Assembly: GCF_003634635.1 (NCBI RefSeq)
Contig: NZ_RBJB01000003.1
Coordinates: 310,001 to 374,000 of the forward strand
DNA from: Marinobacter nauticus
GTDB taxonomy: Bacteria > Pseudomonadota > Gammaproteobacteria > Pseudomonadales > Oleiphilaceae
Length of the DNA stretch: 64,000 bases
Direction of reading: 5' to 3'
Within the stretch, counting starts at the first letter, position 1, and each line of letters starts with the position of its first letter. This document shows positions 18,224 to 26,880 of this stretch, piece after piece. The notes below the pieces were generated by a model. That model was not told the origin of the DNA, searched no databases, and saw nothing but the letters and a program-made list of their open reading frames with translations. Made by a program: the position numbers and the translations under genes.

Positions 18224-18906
18224 CCACGATCCGACTGCTTATTGTTGAAGACGATCCGAAGATCGCCGAGATTCAACGCCGGTTTGTTGAGCGTGTTGAA
18301 CAGGTGGAACTTTGTGGCATAGCCCATACCCTGGCCGATGCCAGGGATCTGATCGACGTACTAGAGCCTGAACTGATCCTCCTGGATGTCTACTTTCCCG
18401 ACGGCAATGGTTTGGACCTGCTCCGGGAATTGAGAGCCCGTGACCGTCGGTCAGACGTCATTCTGATTACCGCAGCCAAAGAGGTAGAAACACTGCGTAG
18501 CGCCCTTCGTGGGGGCGTATTCGACTATATTCTGAAACCTCTGGTGTTCGAGCGCCTGCAGGAAGCCATTAACCGCTACCGGGAGCATCTGGACAAGCTA
18601 CTGGCACTGAACAAGCTCGCCCAGAAAGAGGTCGATGCACTGTTACCCAGAGCCACCACCGACACTGAACCCTCCGTGCCTGAACGGCTGCCGAAAGGTG
18701 TCGACAGCCTTACGCTGGACAAAATCAGAGGGGTAGTTGCCACAGGTGGGCACTGGAGCGCGGAAGAAATGGGGGCCGAGATCGGAGCCTCCCGGACAAC
18801 GGCCCGACGCTATCTGGAATTCCTGGTCGGCACCGGTGAGCTTTGCGCCGAAGTAAACTATGGTAGCGTTGGGCGCCCGGAACGACGCTATTGCCTGAAA
18901 GCCTGA
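18220..18906 (+). CDS. CitB/DpiA-type response regulator
   Basis: 228 residues starting at a GTG that overlaps the kinase stop. The receiver domain has the acidic pair ED at 10-11, phospho-acceptor Asp 56 in LILLDVYFPDG and Lys in DYILKPL. The C-terminal part (GGHWSAEEMGAEIGASRTTARRYLEFLV) is the helix-turn-helix of the CitB family, not the OmpR type of the classical TctD. With the upstream kinase it should switch on tctCBA in response to external carboxylate. Confidence 0.92.
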   Translation: MTTIRLLIVEDDPKIAEIQRRFVERVEQVELCGIAHTLADARDLIDVLEPELILLDVYFPDGNGLDLLRELRARDRRSDVILITAAKEVETLRSALRGGVFDYILKPLVFERLQEAINRYREHLDKLLALNKLAQKEVDALLPRATTDTEPSVPERLPKGVDSLTLDKIRGVVATGGHWSAEEMGAEIGASRTTARRYLEFLVGTGELCAEVNYGSVGRPERRYCLKA

Positions 18907-18962
18907 AGGCACTCAAGTGGCCCTTATTCTTTACACATTACTGGCACAAGCAGGAGATCCCG

Positions 18963-19421
18963 ATGAAACATCTGATTGCCGCCGGCATCACAGCATTGAC
19001 GGTGACGTTGACCGGTTGCCAGAACCTTCCAGAAACAAAGGAAGGGGCCAACCGTAATGTTGTTTTTCTCAAGGCCACACACTGCCTGGAGGAACCCGTC
19101 GGCGACCAGGATCGTATTCATTTTGGCCCCTGCCTGAAGATTACCGACATCAATGGAGAAGCGCCGACCGTGCGCAGCGACGGCTTTATTGAGCTGCCCG
19201 TTGCCCGGCCTGTAACCCTCGGTACCAGCTGTGTCTACCGCCATGCCGATGGCACTCCGATTCCTGCAACCGTGGGCACCGCAGAGTTTCAGGTGGACAG
19301 CACCACGTTTCCGGAAGGCGGCCAGCGTTGGTACCTGCATGCCCACGAGCAGGCACGAGGTGTCGTTGGCTGTCAGCCAACACTCTCCACCTCGGTGTTT
19401 CCAACCCGAAAAACGGACTGA
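18963..19421 (+). CDS. Small lipoprotein of unknown function
   Basis: 152 residues with a lipoprotein signal peptide ending TLTGC (Cys near 18). The mature domain contains further Cys residues (THCLEE, GPCLKI, SCVYRH, VGCQPT) that could form two disulfides in the periplasm. AGGAGAT precedes the ATG at 18963. It starts 57 bases after the response regulator, so it could be part of that transcript or independent. I do not recognise the domain. Confidence 0.7.
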   Translation: MKHLIAAGITALTVTLTGCQNLPETKEGANRNVVFLKATHCLEEPVGDQDRIHFGPCLKITDINGEAPTVRSDGFIELPVARPVTLGTSCVYRHADGTPIPATVGTAEFQVDSTTFPEGGQRWYLHAHEQARGVVGCQPTLSTSVFPTRKTD

Positions 19422-19550
19422 AAAGAACTCTATTGCGGCGATGGCCAAATGACGGGGCCGTTACCATCCCTCCACAAAACCCGCTAAAAATTGCGTAACT
19501 GGAAGCCCTGTGCCACGGTTACAGAGCAACCCTTGAAAGGAGGACACGAA

Positions 19551-19727
19551 ATGCTCTATTGGGCTATTGTTTGTCTCGTAATTGCAGTGATCGCAGGTAT
19601 TCTGGGTTTTGGCGGTATTGCAGGCACAGCAGCCGGCTTCGCGAAGATACTGTTTTTCGTCTTTCTGGTGCTTCTGGTGGTGTCGCTGGTCGTTAACGCC
19701 CTGCGCGGTAAGGGGCCAAAGGTATAG
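19551..19727 (+). CDS. DUF1328 small membrane protein
   Basis: 58 residues, [20 protein letters not shown] followed by [20 protein letters not shown], with two membrane spans and a short basic tail. This is the DUF1328/YtjA family, widespread in proteobacteria and of unknown function. An AAGGAGG ribosome site lies about 8 bases upstream. It is probably a single gene and ends two bases before the converging EamA gene. Confidence 0.92.
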   Translation: MLYWAIVCLVIAVIAGILGFGGIAGTAAGFAKILFFVFLVLLVVSLVVNALRGKGPKV

Positions 19728-19729
19728 CA

Positions 19730-20626
19730 TCAGCGATTTAACGGTCGTGGCCCTCCAGTAACCACGAGGGCCACCCCGGCTACCGCCACCACTCCCCCGG
19801 CAATGGCCAACGGCCCCAACCGCTCATTGAACAGAATAAAGGCTTCCAGAGCCGTTACCGGTGGCACCAGATAAAACAGACTGGCCACCTGCGAAGCCGC
19901 ACCACGACGAATAAGCCACATCAAAATCAGAATGGCACTTACCGACAGCCCGAACACCAGCCATCCCAGCGCCAGACTGAATTGCACTGTCCATTCGATG
20001 TGCCGTGTCTCCAGCATAAAAGCACCAATCGCGAAGAACGCTGCAGCCGCTGTGTACTGAATCATGGTGCCAGATATCAGGTCCACTCCGGTTCCGAAGC
20101 GCTTCTGATAGACCGTACCCAGGGAAATGCCGATCAACGACAAGCCTGCCCACAGAATGGTGACCGGTGAAAAACTACCGCCATTGGCACCGCTGCCCAA
20201 CTTTTCCGCCAGCACCAACGCCACTCCGGCCAGCCCCATGACCAGCCCCAGCCACTGCCTGCCAGCAACCGACTCCCGCAGAATCAGAACGGCTGCCAGC
20301 GCTGTTACCAGCGGTTGCAAACCAACAATCAGTGAGACCAGGCCCGAGGGCATGCCCTGATCGATGGCATAGAACACCCCGCCCAGATAGGTTCCCTGCA
20401 CCAACAACCCGGTAATCGCCAGATGCCCGGCCCCACGCCAGCCCGGCCAACGGGATTTCATGGCCAAGGCGAGAATAGCCAACGGCACCAGCGTCAGCAG
20501 CATACGGATCAGCAGCAGGGTAAAGGGTTCCGCATAAGGCAGACCATACTTGGCGCCTATGAACCCGGTACTCCACAACCAGACAAACAGGGCGGGCACA
20601 AAAAAGGAGTAATAGATCGGTGGCAT
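19730..20626 (-). CDS. EamA-family drug/metabolite transporter
   Basis: 298 residues with ten predicted membrane spans in two EamA repeats. It begins MPPIYYSFFVPALFVWLWST; GFIGAKYGLPYAEPFTLLLI is the first-repeat signature, and the second repeat ends in LGPLAIAGGVVAVAGVALV. Members export amino acids, nucleosides or other small metabolites from the inner membrane; the substrate here is not evident. It is monocistronic. Confidence 0.9.
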   Translation of the reverse strand: MPPIYYSFFVPALFVWLWSTGFIGAKYGLPYAEPFTLLLIRMLLTLVPLAILALAMKSRWPGWRGAGHLAITGLLVQGTYLGGVFYAIDQGMPSGLVSLIVGLQPLVTALAAVLILRESVAGRQWLGLVMGLAGVALVLAEKLGSGANGGSFSPVTILWAGLSLIGISLGTVYQKRFGTGVDLISGTMIQYTAAAAFFAIGAFMLETRHIEWTVQFSLALGWLVFGLSVSAILILMWLIRRGAASQVASLFYLVPPVTALEAFILFNERLGPLAIAGGVVAVAGVALVVTGGPRPLNR

Positions 20627-20721
20627 AAGTCCTGGCAGAGGCTGGAAAAAGAGCCTCGACTATACCCGGCCAATCAGGCCGGGAACAGGTACAGCCTTGC
20701 CATTACAGAGCCACAGTCACC

Positions 20722-20961
20722 CTATGGGGCGGTGAGCATTGTCTGAAGCTTCTGGGTAAACTCCACCGCTTCGCAACCAAGCGGCGTCAGGTAACCACCA
20801 TCCTTCTGGCTTATCAGCCCCTTGGCAAACAGGGATTCCGCCGCGCGCAGCGTTTCCGGCGCCGCACTGTGAGCGTGCACCTTGATGCCCTCCTGGGTAG
20901 AGGCGGACGGAAACTGCAGCAACAGGTTCAGCTCAGCAAGGTGGTTCGGAGAGAACGGCAT
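20722..20961 (-). CDS. TIGR02647 family protein
   Basis: 79 residues, MPFSPNHLAELNLLLQFPSA onward, with a LISQKDGGYLTPLGCEAVE winged-helix-like C-terminal segment. It matches what I remember of TIGR02647, a gammaproteobacterial family annotated as putative DNA-binding. No signal peptide. AAGGAGC lies upstream of the ATG. Function is unknown. Confidence 0.8.
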   Translation of the reverse strand: MPFSPNHLAELNLLLQFPSASTQEGIKVHAHSAAPETLRAAESLFAKGLISQKDGGYLTPLGCEAVEFTQKLQTMLTAP

Positions 20962-21249
20962 AAAAGCTCCTTATCGTCAGCGTTCTCTGCAGTTTAGCCC
21001 AAACAGTCGTGGACCGAAGCGGAATCACAAAGAAATTGATCCAGATGCATAGTTTGCCTGACTATCCTATGGTTATTGTCTTTAAAGGCCCAATCCCTGC
21101 CTCTCACCGACAATGCCTGAAGACAACCGCCAGTTCGTGACCCTATGAACAATCGGTATCATGAAGGCACGAAACTCCTACACTTGAACGGCCATCTACC
21201 GCGATAATAGACGTGGTGTGTCATTCAGAAACAAAGCTTCGGGTTCTTG

Positions 21250-21963
21250 ATGAATTTCAGCGGTACATCCCTGACAACCAGAGTCACCATTGCCCTTGTC
21301 ACCGGACTCCTTCTCGCGACAGCTACGGCCCATGCCGACAGCATCAAACGCATCGTGCATCCGGACGGACGGGTGGAATTCACCAATGTGAAAAGCAAAA
21401 GCCAGCCACGAGCCTCCACCAAGAGTGAAACCGTGTATCGTTACACCGACGAACACGGTGTCGTGGCCTTCAGCAGCCAGCGCCCGGGCAACGCCGACTT
21501 CGATGTTATCCGCTTCCACTGCTACGCCTGTGACCCGGAATCCAGCGTAGACTGGCACAAAACGCCATTGTTCCTGAGCCCCTATCGCAGTGAAATCCAG
21601 ACCGCGGCAGCTGAATTCAATGTTGACCCGGCCCTGGTGCGAGCCGTTATCCATGCCGAGTCTGCCTTCAACCCCAAGGCCATTTCACCGGTCGGTGCCC
21701 AAGGACTGATGCAGCTGATGCCGGGGACGGCACAGGAACTGGGCGTAAAAGACCCACTGGAGGCCAGCGAAAACATCCGCGGCGGTGTCGACTATCTGGC
21801 CAAAATGCTAAAACGCTTTAATGGCGACACTCGCCTGGCGACCGCCGCCTATAACGCCGGCCCCGGCGCCGTTGGCCGCTACAGGGGCATTCCGCCTTAC
21901 GCGGAAACCAAAGCCTACGTGGAACGTGTAGGTATCCTGCACCAGCGCTACGCCGCCAACTGA
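21250..21963 (+). CDS. Periplasmic lytic transglycosylase, SLT domain
   Basis: 237 residues. A signal peptide ([18 protein letters not shown]) is followed by a short DUF4124-like region with two dipeptide-rich repeats ([22 protein letters not shown]). The SLT domain comes next: catalytic Glu 137 in [10 protein letters not shown], then [13 protein letters not shown] and [11 protein letters not shown]. It cleaves peptidoglycan glycan strands non-hydrolytically. The ATG at 21250 follows a TTG that could also be used. The stop overlaps the next start (TGATG), coupling it to the SpeE-like gene. Confidence 0.92.
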   Translation: MNFSGTSLTTRVTIALVTGLLLATATAHADSIKRIVHPDGRVEFTNVKSKSQPRASTKSETVYRYTDEHGVVAFSSQRPGNADFDVIRFHCYACDPESSVDWHKTPLFLSPYRSEIQTAAAEFNVDPALVRAVIHAESAFNPKAISPVGAQGLMQLMPGTAQELGVKDPLEASENIRGGVDYLAKMLKRFNGDTRLATAAYNAGPGAVGRYRGIPPYAETKAYVERVGILHQRYAAN

Positions 21964-22724
21964 TGGGCACCATCATCAAACGGCCCGATATCAAGGGCGA
22001 TATCGTGCATGTCGCCAACGACCGCTACGGCAATATTCTGGTGATTGATGATCGCAAGCACCGGATTCTCAGTTTTGATTCCGTGTTTGAGCAAAGCAAA
22101 ATTTTGCGCCGGGCACCCCATGTTCCCGTCCACGAATACAGCCGCGCCATGCTGCTGCCAATTGCTTTCGCCAGGCCCGACCACATCACTGTGCTTGGTT
22201 TGGGCGCAGGCGTCGTCGCCCACGGCATACACCGCCTGTTACCCGACAGTCAGGTTCATGTGGTGGAGTTGCGTCAAAAGGTGTTCGAGACCGCACGGGA
22301 CTGGTTCTCGTTCCCGCAACATGAGCGCCTTCATGTCACCGTCGCCGATGCCTGGCACACGCTGGAAACGCTTCCAGTGGCCAGTACCGCCATGATTGTC
22401 ACGGATCTATACAGCGCAGACCGGATGTCGCCCCTTCAAGCGCAACGCCGGTTCATCAAGGCCTGTGCCCGGGCACTCCAACCTGACGGCTGGCTCGTTC
22501 TTAACTATCACCGCATGCCGGAGCCGGACGGTAACCTGCTGCGCGAGCTGAAACGCCAGTTCCCGTGTCTGCTCACCTTCAAAAGCAAAACCAACAACTG
22601 GGTTATCTATGGCTGTAATCGGGCGCTTAATCCCTGGCAGATACCCGACTCAGTCCTCAAGGCATTGGAAGAACAACTGCCAATTGGATGGCCTGCGCTG
22701 ATGAAAAAAGTCCGGGCCTTCTAA
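21963..22724 (+). CDS. Spermidine-synthase-like methyltransferase-fold protein
   Basis: 253 residues with a Rossmann fold of the polyamine aminopropyltransferase type: an N-terminal strand region (YGNILVIDDRKHRILSFD), the nucleotide loop VLGLGAGVVAHGIH near 80-93, VHVVELRQKV, and DLYSADRMSP near 150 at the catalytic-loop position. The strict spermidine synthase active-site residues are not clearly present, so it may act on another substrate. It is translationally coupled to the preceding lytic transglycosylase. Confidence 0.75.
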   Translation: MGTIIKRPDIKGDIVHVANDRYGNILVIDDRKHRILSFDSVFEQSKILRRAPHVPVHEYSRAMLLPIAFARPDHITVLGLGAGVVAHGIHRLLPDSQVHVVELRQKVFETARDWFSFPQHERLHVTVADAWHTLETLPVASTAMIVTDLYSADRMSPLQAQRRFIKACARALQPDGWLVLNYHRMPEPDGNLLRELKRQFPCLLTFKSKTNNWVIYGCNRALNPWQIPDSVLKALEEQLPIGWPALMKKVRAF

Positions 22725-22859
22725 AAGCCGGCCTGCCAACCACGAAAAAGTTTACTCGGTTTTACATTTCTTTTTGTAATTGCCGGTAATTGTTCACAGT
22801 TTTCAAGCTAAACTCTGCGCCTCTCTATACCCTCTCTTACTCATGTAAAGGAACAAAGC

Positions 22860-24773
22860 ATGGCATTTGAGTACGGAGCTCAAAAACTCAACATCCGGAA
22901 TCCATTCCGGTTCGAAGGGCTGGTCCGGTCCATTCGTGGTGCAATTCTGCTGGCGATTGGCGTCTATCTCCTGCTTCAGATTCAACCTCTGCTTGGTACC
23001 GACAAACCCAGAGCCTGGGTTAACCTGTTGATCGGCGGCCTGTTTGTAACGGGCGGGTTGAAGGCGCTGGGCGGAGGCCTGTTCCAGGTCATGCGTTTCT
23101 TCGTGGGCCGCGCCGCGCCGGCCTCACTGACCAAAAACGTTGCCCGTGAAGCCGTGAACGAACGCGAGCCGACCCTGTATAACTCTAAAATGCTCCACAA
23201 CATGCTCATGAGCAAGAGCAACCCGACCTTTATCGAGCCCACCGGCTGGTTCGCCCGGGCGGTTCACTCGGTCTTTCCCAACCTGATTGTCACGCCCTGG
23301 CCAATTCGCAACGTCGCTCAGAATCTGGCCATGAAACTGACCAAGAGTTTCGTGGCCATCGCCGCCTTTCTGGTGGCCAGCCTGGTGGTCACCATGGTGT
23401 TCTCAGGCACCGAAGGTGCGGATGTTGGCAGCACGGTTATCTCACTGATCCTGCAAGCGTCATTGCTGGTGTACCTGGGGCTGTTGTGGGTCAAACTCGG
23501 CAACCCGCTGTCCCGCAGTAACATGACCAGCCTGAGCCAGACCACCAGCAAGGGACTGGCGCTGGTGATCATTGGTGCCATCGCAGTGCCCATCCTGACT
23601 GCCCAGGGCTGGCTTGGCTTCTGGGACAGTCTGCACGTCAGTGCCCGCCAGGATTTGGCCGGCCTGATGCCCCTGCTTGAACCGGTTTTCCGTACCGGGT
23701 CCCTGCTGACCCTGACTATCGTCTGTGCTCTGGCGACAGCGGCCATTGCGGTGGTTCTGATCAAAGCACGCATTGGCATGGTGCCCATCGCAACCAGCAG
23801 CTCTGAACTCAACAACAGCTGGCGATTCGATCTGCACCCACGCCAGATTTTCACGACGCTGCGCGACCTCGTGTTGATGCAAAAACGTCAGCAGGAGCTG
23901 CCGAACCGGGTATATCTGGACAGCAACGACACCGGTGATGCCAACCGGGAGAATGAGCAGTTCAACGGCGACCTTCTGGTCGAAATACAGCCTGTTGTCG
24001 AAGACCGCGAAGAACCGAAATCCCTGCGCTGGGCCCGGGCAAGCGGAACCATCGCTGGCCAGGTACTCCTGTTGGCGGGTGCCCTGCTGCTCTGGCTGGG
24101 TGCCGATCGCGTGATGGACCATGTTTACGCTCTGGATCAGCTTCGCGCTACCCGACTCGATGTCGACCAGGCATTGAACCTGCTGTTCGTCCCCGCGGGT
24201 GCCACCGCCGCCATCCTGCTTGCCAGCTTGCTATTGCTCGGCTTCGGCCGGACACTGTCCAGAATCTGCCATCTGTTCTGGGCCGAGATCTTCTTTAAGT
24301 CCAACCTGTTCGATATGCACTGTGAAGGCACGGTGATGCGGGCAACTCATTACCGCGGCGCCGACCGTCACAGTGCGTCCAGTGAACAGGATGTATTCAG
24401 TTTCGACGCCACCTACTTCGCTCTGGCAACCGAAGCGGTCAGCTCAACGTTTGCAGTCTCTGGCCAGCAAAACCTGGAGCAGCCGAGGTATCTGCTGTCC
24501 CTGTCGCCATGCGATGGATTCATCAACAGCGTGGTTGGCGACCTGGAAGACCAGTTCCGTCGCCGCAATGACGAAATAAAGAACGAAAAGCAGGCCGACC
24601 GCGAACAGCGGCTCGACTATATCCGCCAGGAGCAGGAAGCGCGCAGAACCGGGGATATGGCTGCCCAGGGCCTGGTTGCACCAGAGCAGCGGGCATCACT
24701 GGAATCAGACGTGGTGTCCGATCAGGACCGTGAGAAGATTGCCCGCTGGGAGGGCGACACAGCCGATAACTGA
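22860..24773 (+). CDS. Large multi-span membrane protein of unknown function
   Basis: 637 residues with about nine hydrophobic spans grouped near 25-75, 155-260, 285-305 and 395-465. A charged loop in the middle (MQKRQQELPNRVYLDSNDTG) and a long hydrophilic C-terminal tail (EKQADREQRLDYIRQEQEAR) probably form a cytoplasmic coiled coil. AAAGGAA precedes the ATG and a strong terminator follows the gene, so it is a single transcription unit. I do not recognise a characterised family. Confidence 0.78.
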   Translation: MAFEYGAQKLNIRNPFRFEGLVRSIRGAILLAIGVYLLLQIQPLLGTDKPRAWVNLLIGGLFVTGGLKALGGGLFQVMRFFVGRAAPASLTKNVAREAVNEREPTLYNSKMLHNMLMSKSNPTFIEPTGWFARAVHSVFPNLIVTPWPIRNVAQNLAMKLTKSFVAIAAFLVASLVVTMVFSGTEGADVGSTVISLILQASLLVYLGLLWVKLGNPLSRSNMTSLSQTTSKGLALVIIGAIAVPILTAQGWLGFWDSLHVSARQDLAGLMPLLEPVFRTGSLLTLTIVCALATAAIAVVLIKARIGMVPIATSSSELNNSWRFDLHPRQIFTTLRDLVLMQKRQQELPNRVYLDSNDTGDANRENEQFNGDLLVEIQPVVEDREEPKSLRWARASGTIAGQVLLLAGALLLWLGADRVMDHVYALDQLRATRLDVDQALNLLFVPAGATAAILLASLLLLGFGRTLSRICHLFWAEIFFKSNLFDMHCEGTVMRATHYRGADRHSASSEQDVFSFDATYFALATEAVSSTFAVSGQQNLEQPRYLLSLSPCDGFINSVVGDLEDQFRRRNDEIKNEKQADREQRLDYIRQEQEARRTGDMAAQGLVAPEQRASLESDVVSDQDREKIARWEGDTADN

Positions 24774-24794
24774 CGGTAAATCAGACAGCACACC

Positions 24795-24819
24795 AGGAGC
24801 TCTTCGGAGCTCCTTTTTT
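24795..24819 (+). terminator. Intrinsic terminator with TTCG loop
   Basis: AGGAGCTC and GAGCTCCT form a perfect 8-bp stem closed by a stable TTCG tetraloop, followed by six Ts. It ends the membrane protein gene. Confidence 0.93.
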
Positions 24820-24831
24820 GTCGGGCACAAC

Positions 24832-25524
24832 ATGAAACTCTTACGGATACTCACCAATCAGAACGGTATTAGCCGCCGACAGGCCAAGGCCCTGCTCGCC
24901 GCCGGCCGTGTTCAGGTTGATGGCGAGCGCTGCCATGACCCGGACCTGGACATCCAGCGGTTTCGTGAAGTGTGCGTTGACCAGCGAATCATCCAGAGCG
25001 CGGCCCCTGCGTATTACCTGATGCTGAACAAACCATCGGGCTATCTGAGCGCCACCCGCGATGACCAGCACCCCACCGTTATGGAACTGATTGACCCATC
25101 GCTTCGGCCGCATGTGCACATTGCAGGGCGACTGGACAGGGCAAGCACCGGACTATTGATCCTCAGCAGTGACGGAGTCTGGAGCCGACGGCTGACCGAA
25201 CCGGCGGTCAAAATCCCCAAGGTGTACCGGGTAACCACGGCTTACGCCATCTCACCGGAGACAGAGGATCGGTTCAGGGAAGGCATCTGGTTTGAGTACG
25301 AACAACTCAGAACCTCGCCCGCGTCGCTGGAGCCATTGGGGGAGCGGGAAGTACGGCTGACGATCTACGAGGGCCGCTATCATCAGGTGAAACGCATGTT
25401 TCGCGCCGTGGGCAACCGGGTGACCTCATTGCACAGGGAAAGCATGGGCGGACTGACTGTGGATGGGCTAGAGCCAGGCAGCTACCGCCATCTCAGCGCA
25501 CAAGAGGTCAGCTCAATCGGCTGA
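24832..25524 (+). CDS. rsuA: RsuA-family rRNA pseudouridine synthase
   Basis: 230 residues: an N-terminal S4 RNA-binding domain (about 1-45, NGISRRQAKALLAAGRVQVD) followed by the RsuA/RluE catalytic domain. AGRLDRASTGLLIL puts the catalytic nucleophile at Asp 102, the same number as in E. coli RsuA, and EGRYHQVKRMFRAVGN is the second family motif. The presence of S4 favours RsuA (16S U516) over RluE, but RluB/RluF-like specificity is not fully excluded. Confidence 0.88.
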   Translation: MKLLRILTNQNGISRRQAKALLAAGRVQVDGERCHDPDLDIQRFREVCVDQRIIQSAAPAYYLMLNKPSGYLSATRDDQHPTVMELIDPSLRPHVHIAGRLDRASTGLLILSSDGVWSRRLTEPAVKIPKVYRVTTAYAISPETEDRFREGIWFEYEQLRTSPASLEPLGEREVRLTIYEGRYHQVKRMFRAVGNRVTSLHRESMGGLTVDGLEPGSYRHLSAQEVSSIG

Positions 25525-25539
25525 CCTCTTGCCATATCA

Positions 25540-26106
25540 TCAGGCGCGGCTGAGGAATTTGCGCTCTTCCACGTTCACGCGAATTCGGTCACCCGTGGAA
25601 ATGTGCTCAGGAACCTGTACCACCAGGCCTGTGGTCAGGCGGGCGGGTTTGGTTCTGGCGGTTGCCGAGCCACCCTTGATGGACGGGTCGGTTTCCTCAA
25701 TGGTCAGTTCCACCGTCGGCGGCAGGTCAATGGCCACCGGGTTTTCGCTGACCAGAATCACCATTACCCCTTGGGTGTCCTCGGTAATGAACAGCAACTC
25801 ATCCTCAATGGCACTGCGGTTGAGCATGTACTGAGTAAAGTCTTCTGTATCCATGAACACATACTCATCACCATCAGCGTAGGAGAAGGTCGCTTCCCGG
25901 CGCACCAGGTCGGCCAGATTGAGCATGTCCGAGTCCTTGAAGGTCTCATCCAGTTTCTGGTTGGTGACCACATCGTACATGCGCATCCGGTAAAGGCTGC
26001 CTCCGGCACGGCCCTGGGGCACGGAGCGCTCGATATCCTTCACGAAATAGACGCGGCCTTCGTATTCAACGGCCTGATTCTTTTTGATTTCACTTGCTTT
26101 AGGCAT
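25540..26106 (-). CDS. efpL: Elongation factor P-like protein EfpL
   Basis: 188 residues, three-domain EF-P fold. It matches E. coli YeiP/EfpL in [25 protein letters not shown] and the C-terminal [16 protein letters not shown]. The tip loop carries Arg 33 ([12 protein letters not shown]) where EF-P has a modified Lys, the same arrangement as EfpL. It relieves ribosome stalling on proline-containing stretches. It converges on the pseudouridine synthase gene with 15 bases between stops. Confidence 0.93.
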   Translation of the reverse strand: MPKASEIKKNQAVEYEGRVYFVKDIERSVPQGRAGGSLYRMRMYDVVTNQKLDETFKDSDMLNLADLVRREATFSYADGDEYVFMDTEDFTQYMLNRSAIEDELLFITEDTQGVMVILVSENPVAIDLPPTVELTIEETDPSIKGGSATARTKPARLTTGLVVQVPEHISTGDRIRVNVEERKFLSRA

Positions 26107-26179
26107 GACATCCGGTTCCAGAATAGTTAGTCATCACGGGCGCTGGTATACCACGACTGGCGGTAATATGCGATAGCCC

Positions 26180-26677
26180 TCAGCCACTCGCCTTTGACAA
26201 TTCATCCCGGGTGCGCAAACGCCCTTCACGGCGTATCTGTGCCTTGGCATAACGGCGCTTCTGGTCCTCGGTTTCCGGGATTACCTGGGGCACATCCACC
26301 GGCTTGCCGTGTTCATCGAGTGCCACAAAGGTAAAGAAGGCGGACAGAATATGGCGAGTCTCGCCGGTATAGCTGTTCTCGGCCTCCACCTTCGCACCGA
26401 TCTCCATGGAGGAGCCCCAACTACGGTTCAGCGACAGATTGAACAACAAGGTGTCATTGCCTTTGGCGGGAGCACGAAAATGAATGGAATCCACCGCCGC
26501 CGTCACACAGACATGGGCCGAGTGCCGCTCCGCGACCACCAGTGCCAGGCGGTCACACTTCGCCATGATCATGCCCCCGAACACCGTATTGTGGGAGTTC
26601 ATATCGTTCGGGAATACTTTATACACATGCTTTTCAATAGCTGAAGCAGAAACAGCTTTTGCAGGTTTATCGGTCAT
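26180..26677 (-). CDS. Acyl-CoA thioesterase, hotdog fold
   Basis: 165 residues from the ATG at 26677 (MTDKPAKAVSASAIEKHVYK). NDMNSHNTVFGGMIMAKCD near 25-43 is the hotdog active-site segment of the YciA/acyl-CoA hydrolase group; DSIHFRAPAKGNDTL and SFFTFVALDEHGKPV follow. It hydrolyses acyl-CoA to free acid and CoA in the cytoplasm. An 11-codon upstream extension is possible but poorly supported. Repeat copy A lies in the region upstream, shared with the divergent PhoD-like gene. Confidence 0.88.
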   Translation of the reverse strand: MTDKPAKAVSASAIEKHVYKVFPNDMNSHNTVFGGMIMAKCDRLALVVAERHSAHVCVTAAVDSIHFRAPAKGNDTLLFNLSLNRSWGSSMEIGAKVEAENSYTGETRHILSAFFTFVALDEHGKPVDVPQVIPETEDQKRRYAKAQIRREGRLRTRDELSKASG

Positions 26678-26703
26678 GAAACGGTCATTCCTTTGTGTGT
26701 TTA

Positions 26704-26801
26704 CCCACACTTTCTGTGGATAACTTTGTTAGCAAGGCAAGGACATGCGATCACAGGCGGCATAAACACTGCGTTTGCGATCCCTGCGGTTAATTTGATC
26801 A
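26704..26801 (+). repeat. 98-bp intergenic repeat, copy A
   Basis: Runs from CCCACA to GATCA, exactly 98 bp. It contains CTTTCTGTGGATAAC (palindrome arm degenerate here) with the perfect DnaA-box 9-mer TGTGGATAA, then CAAGGACATG, and ends in GGTTAATTTGATCA. It lies in the divergent region between the thioesterase and PhoD-like genes. It is the most diverged of four copies. Confidence 0.75.
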
Positions 26802-26880
26802 GATATACTGCACGTTTTAATGACAACAACAAAGCGGGCATTACCCCCGAAAGGATTCACATACCGGAAAGGAGTTTCCC

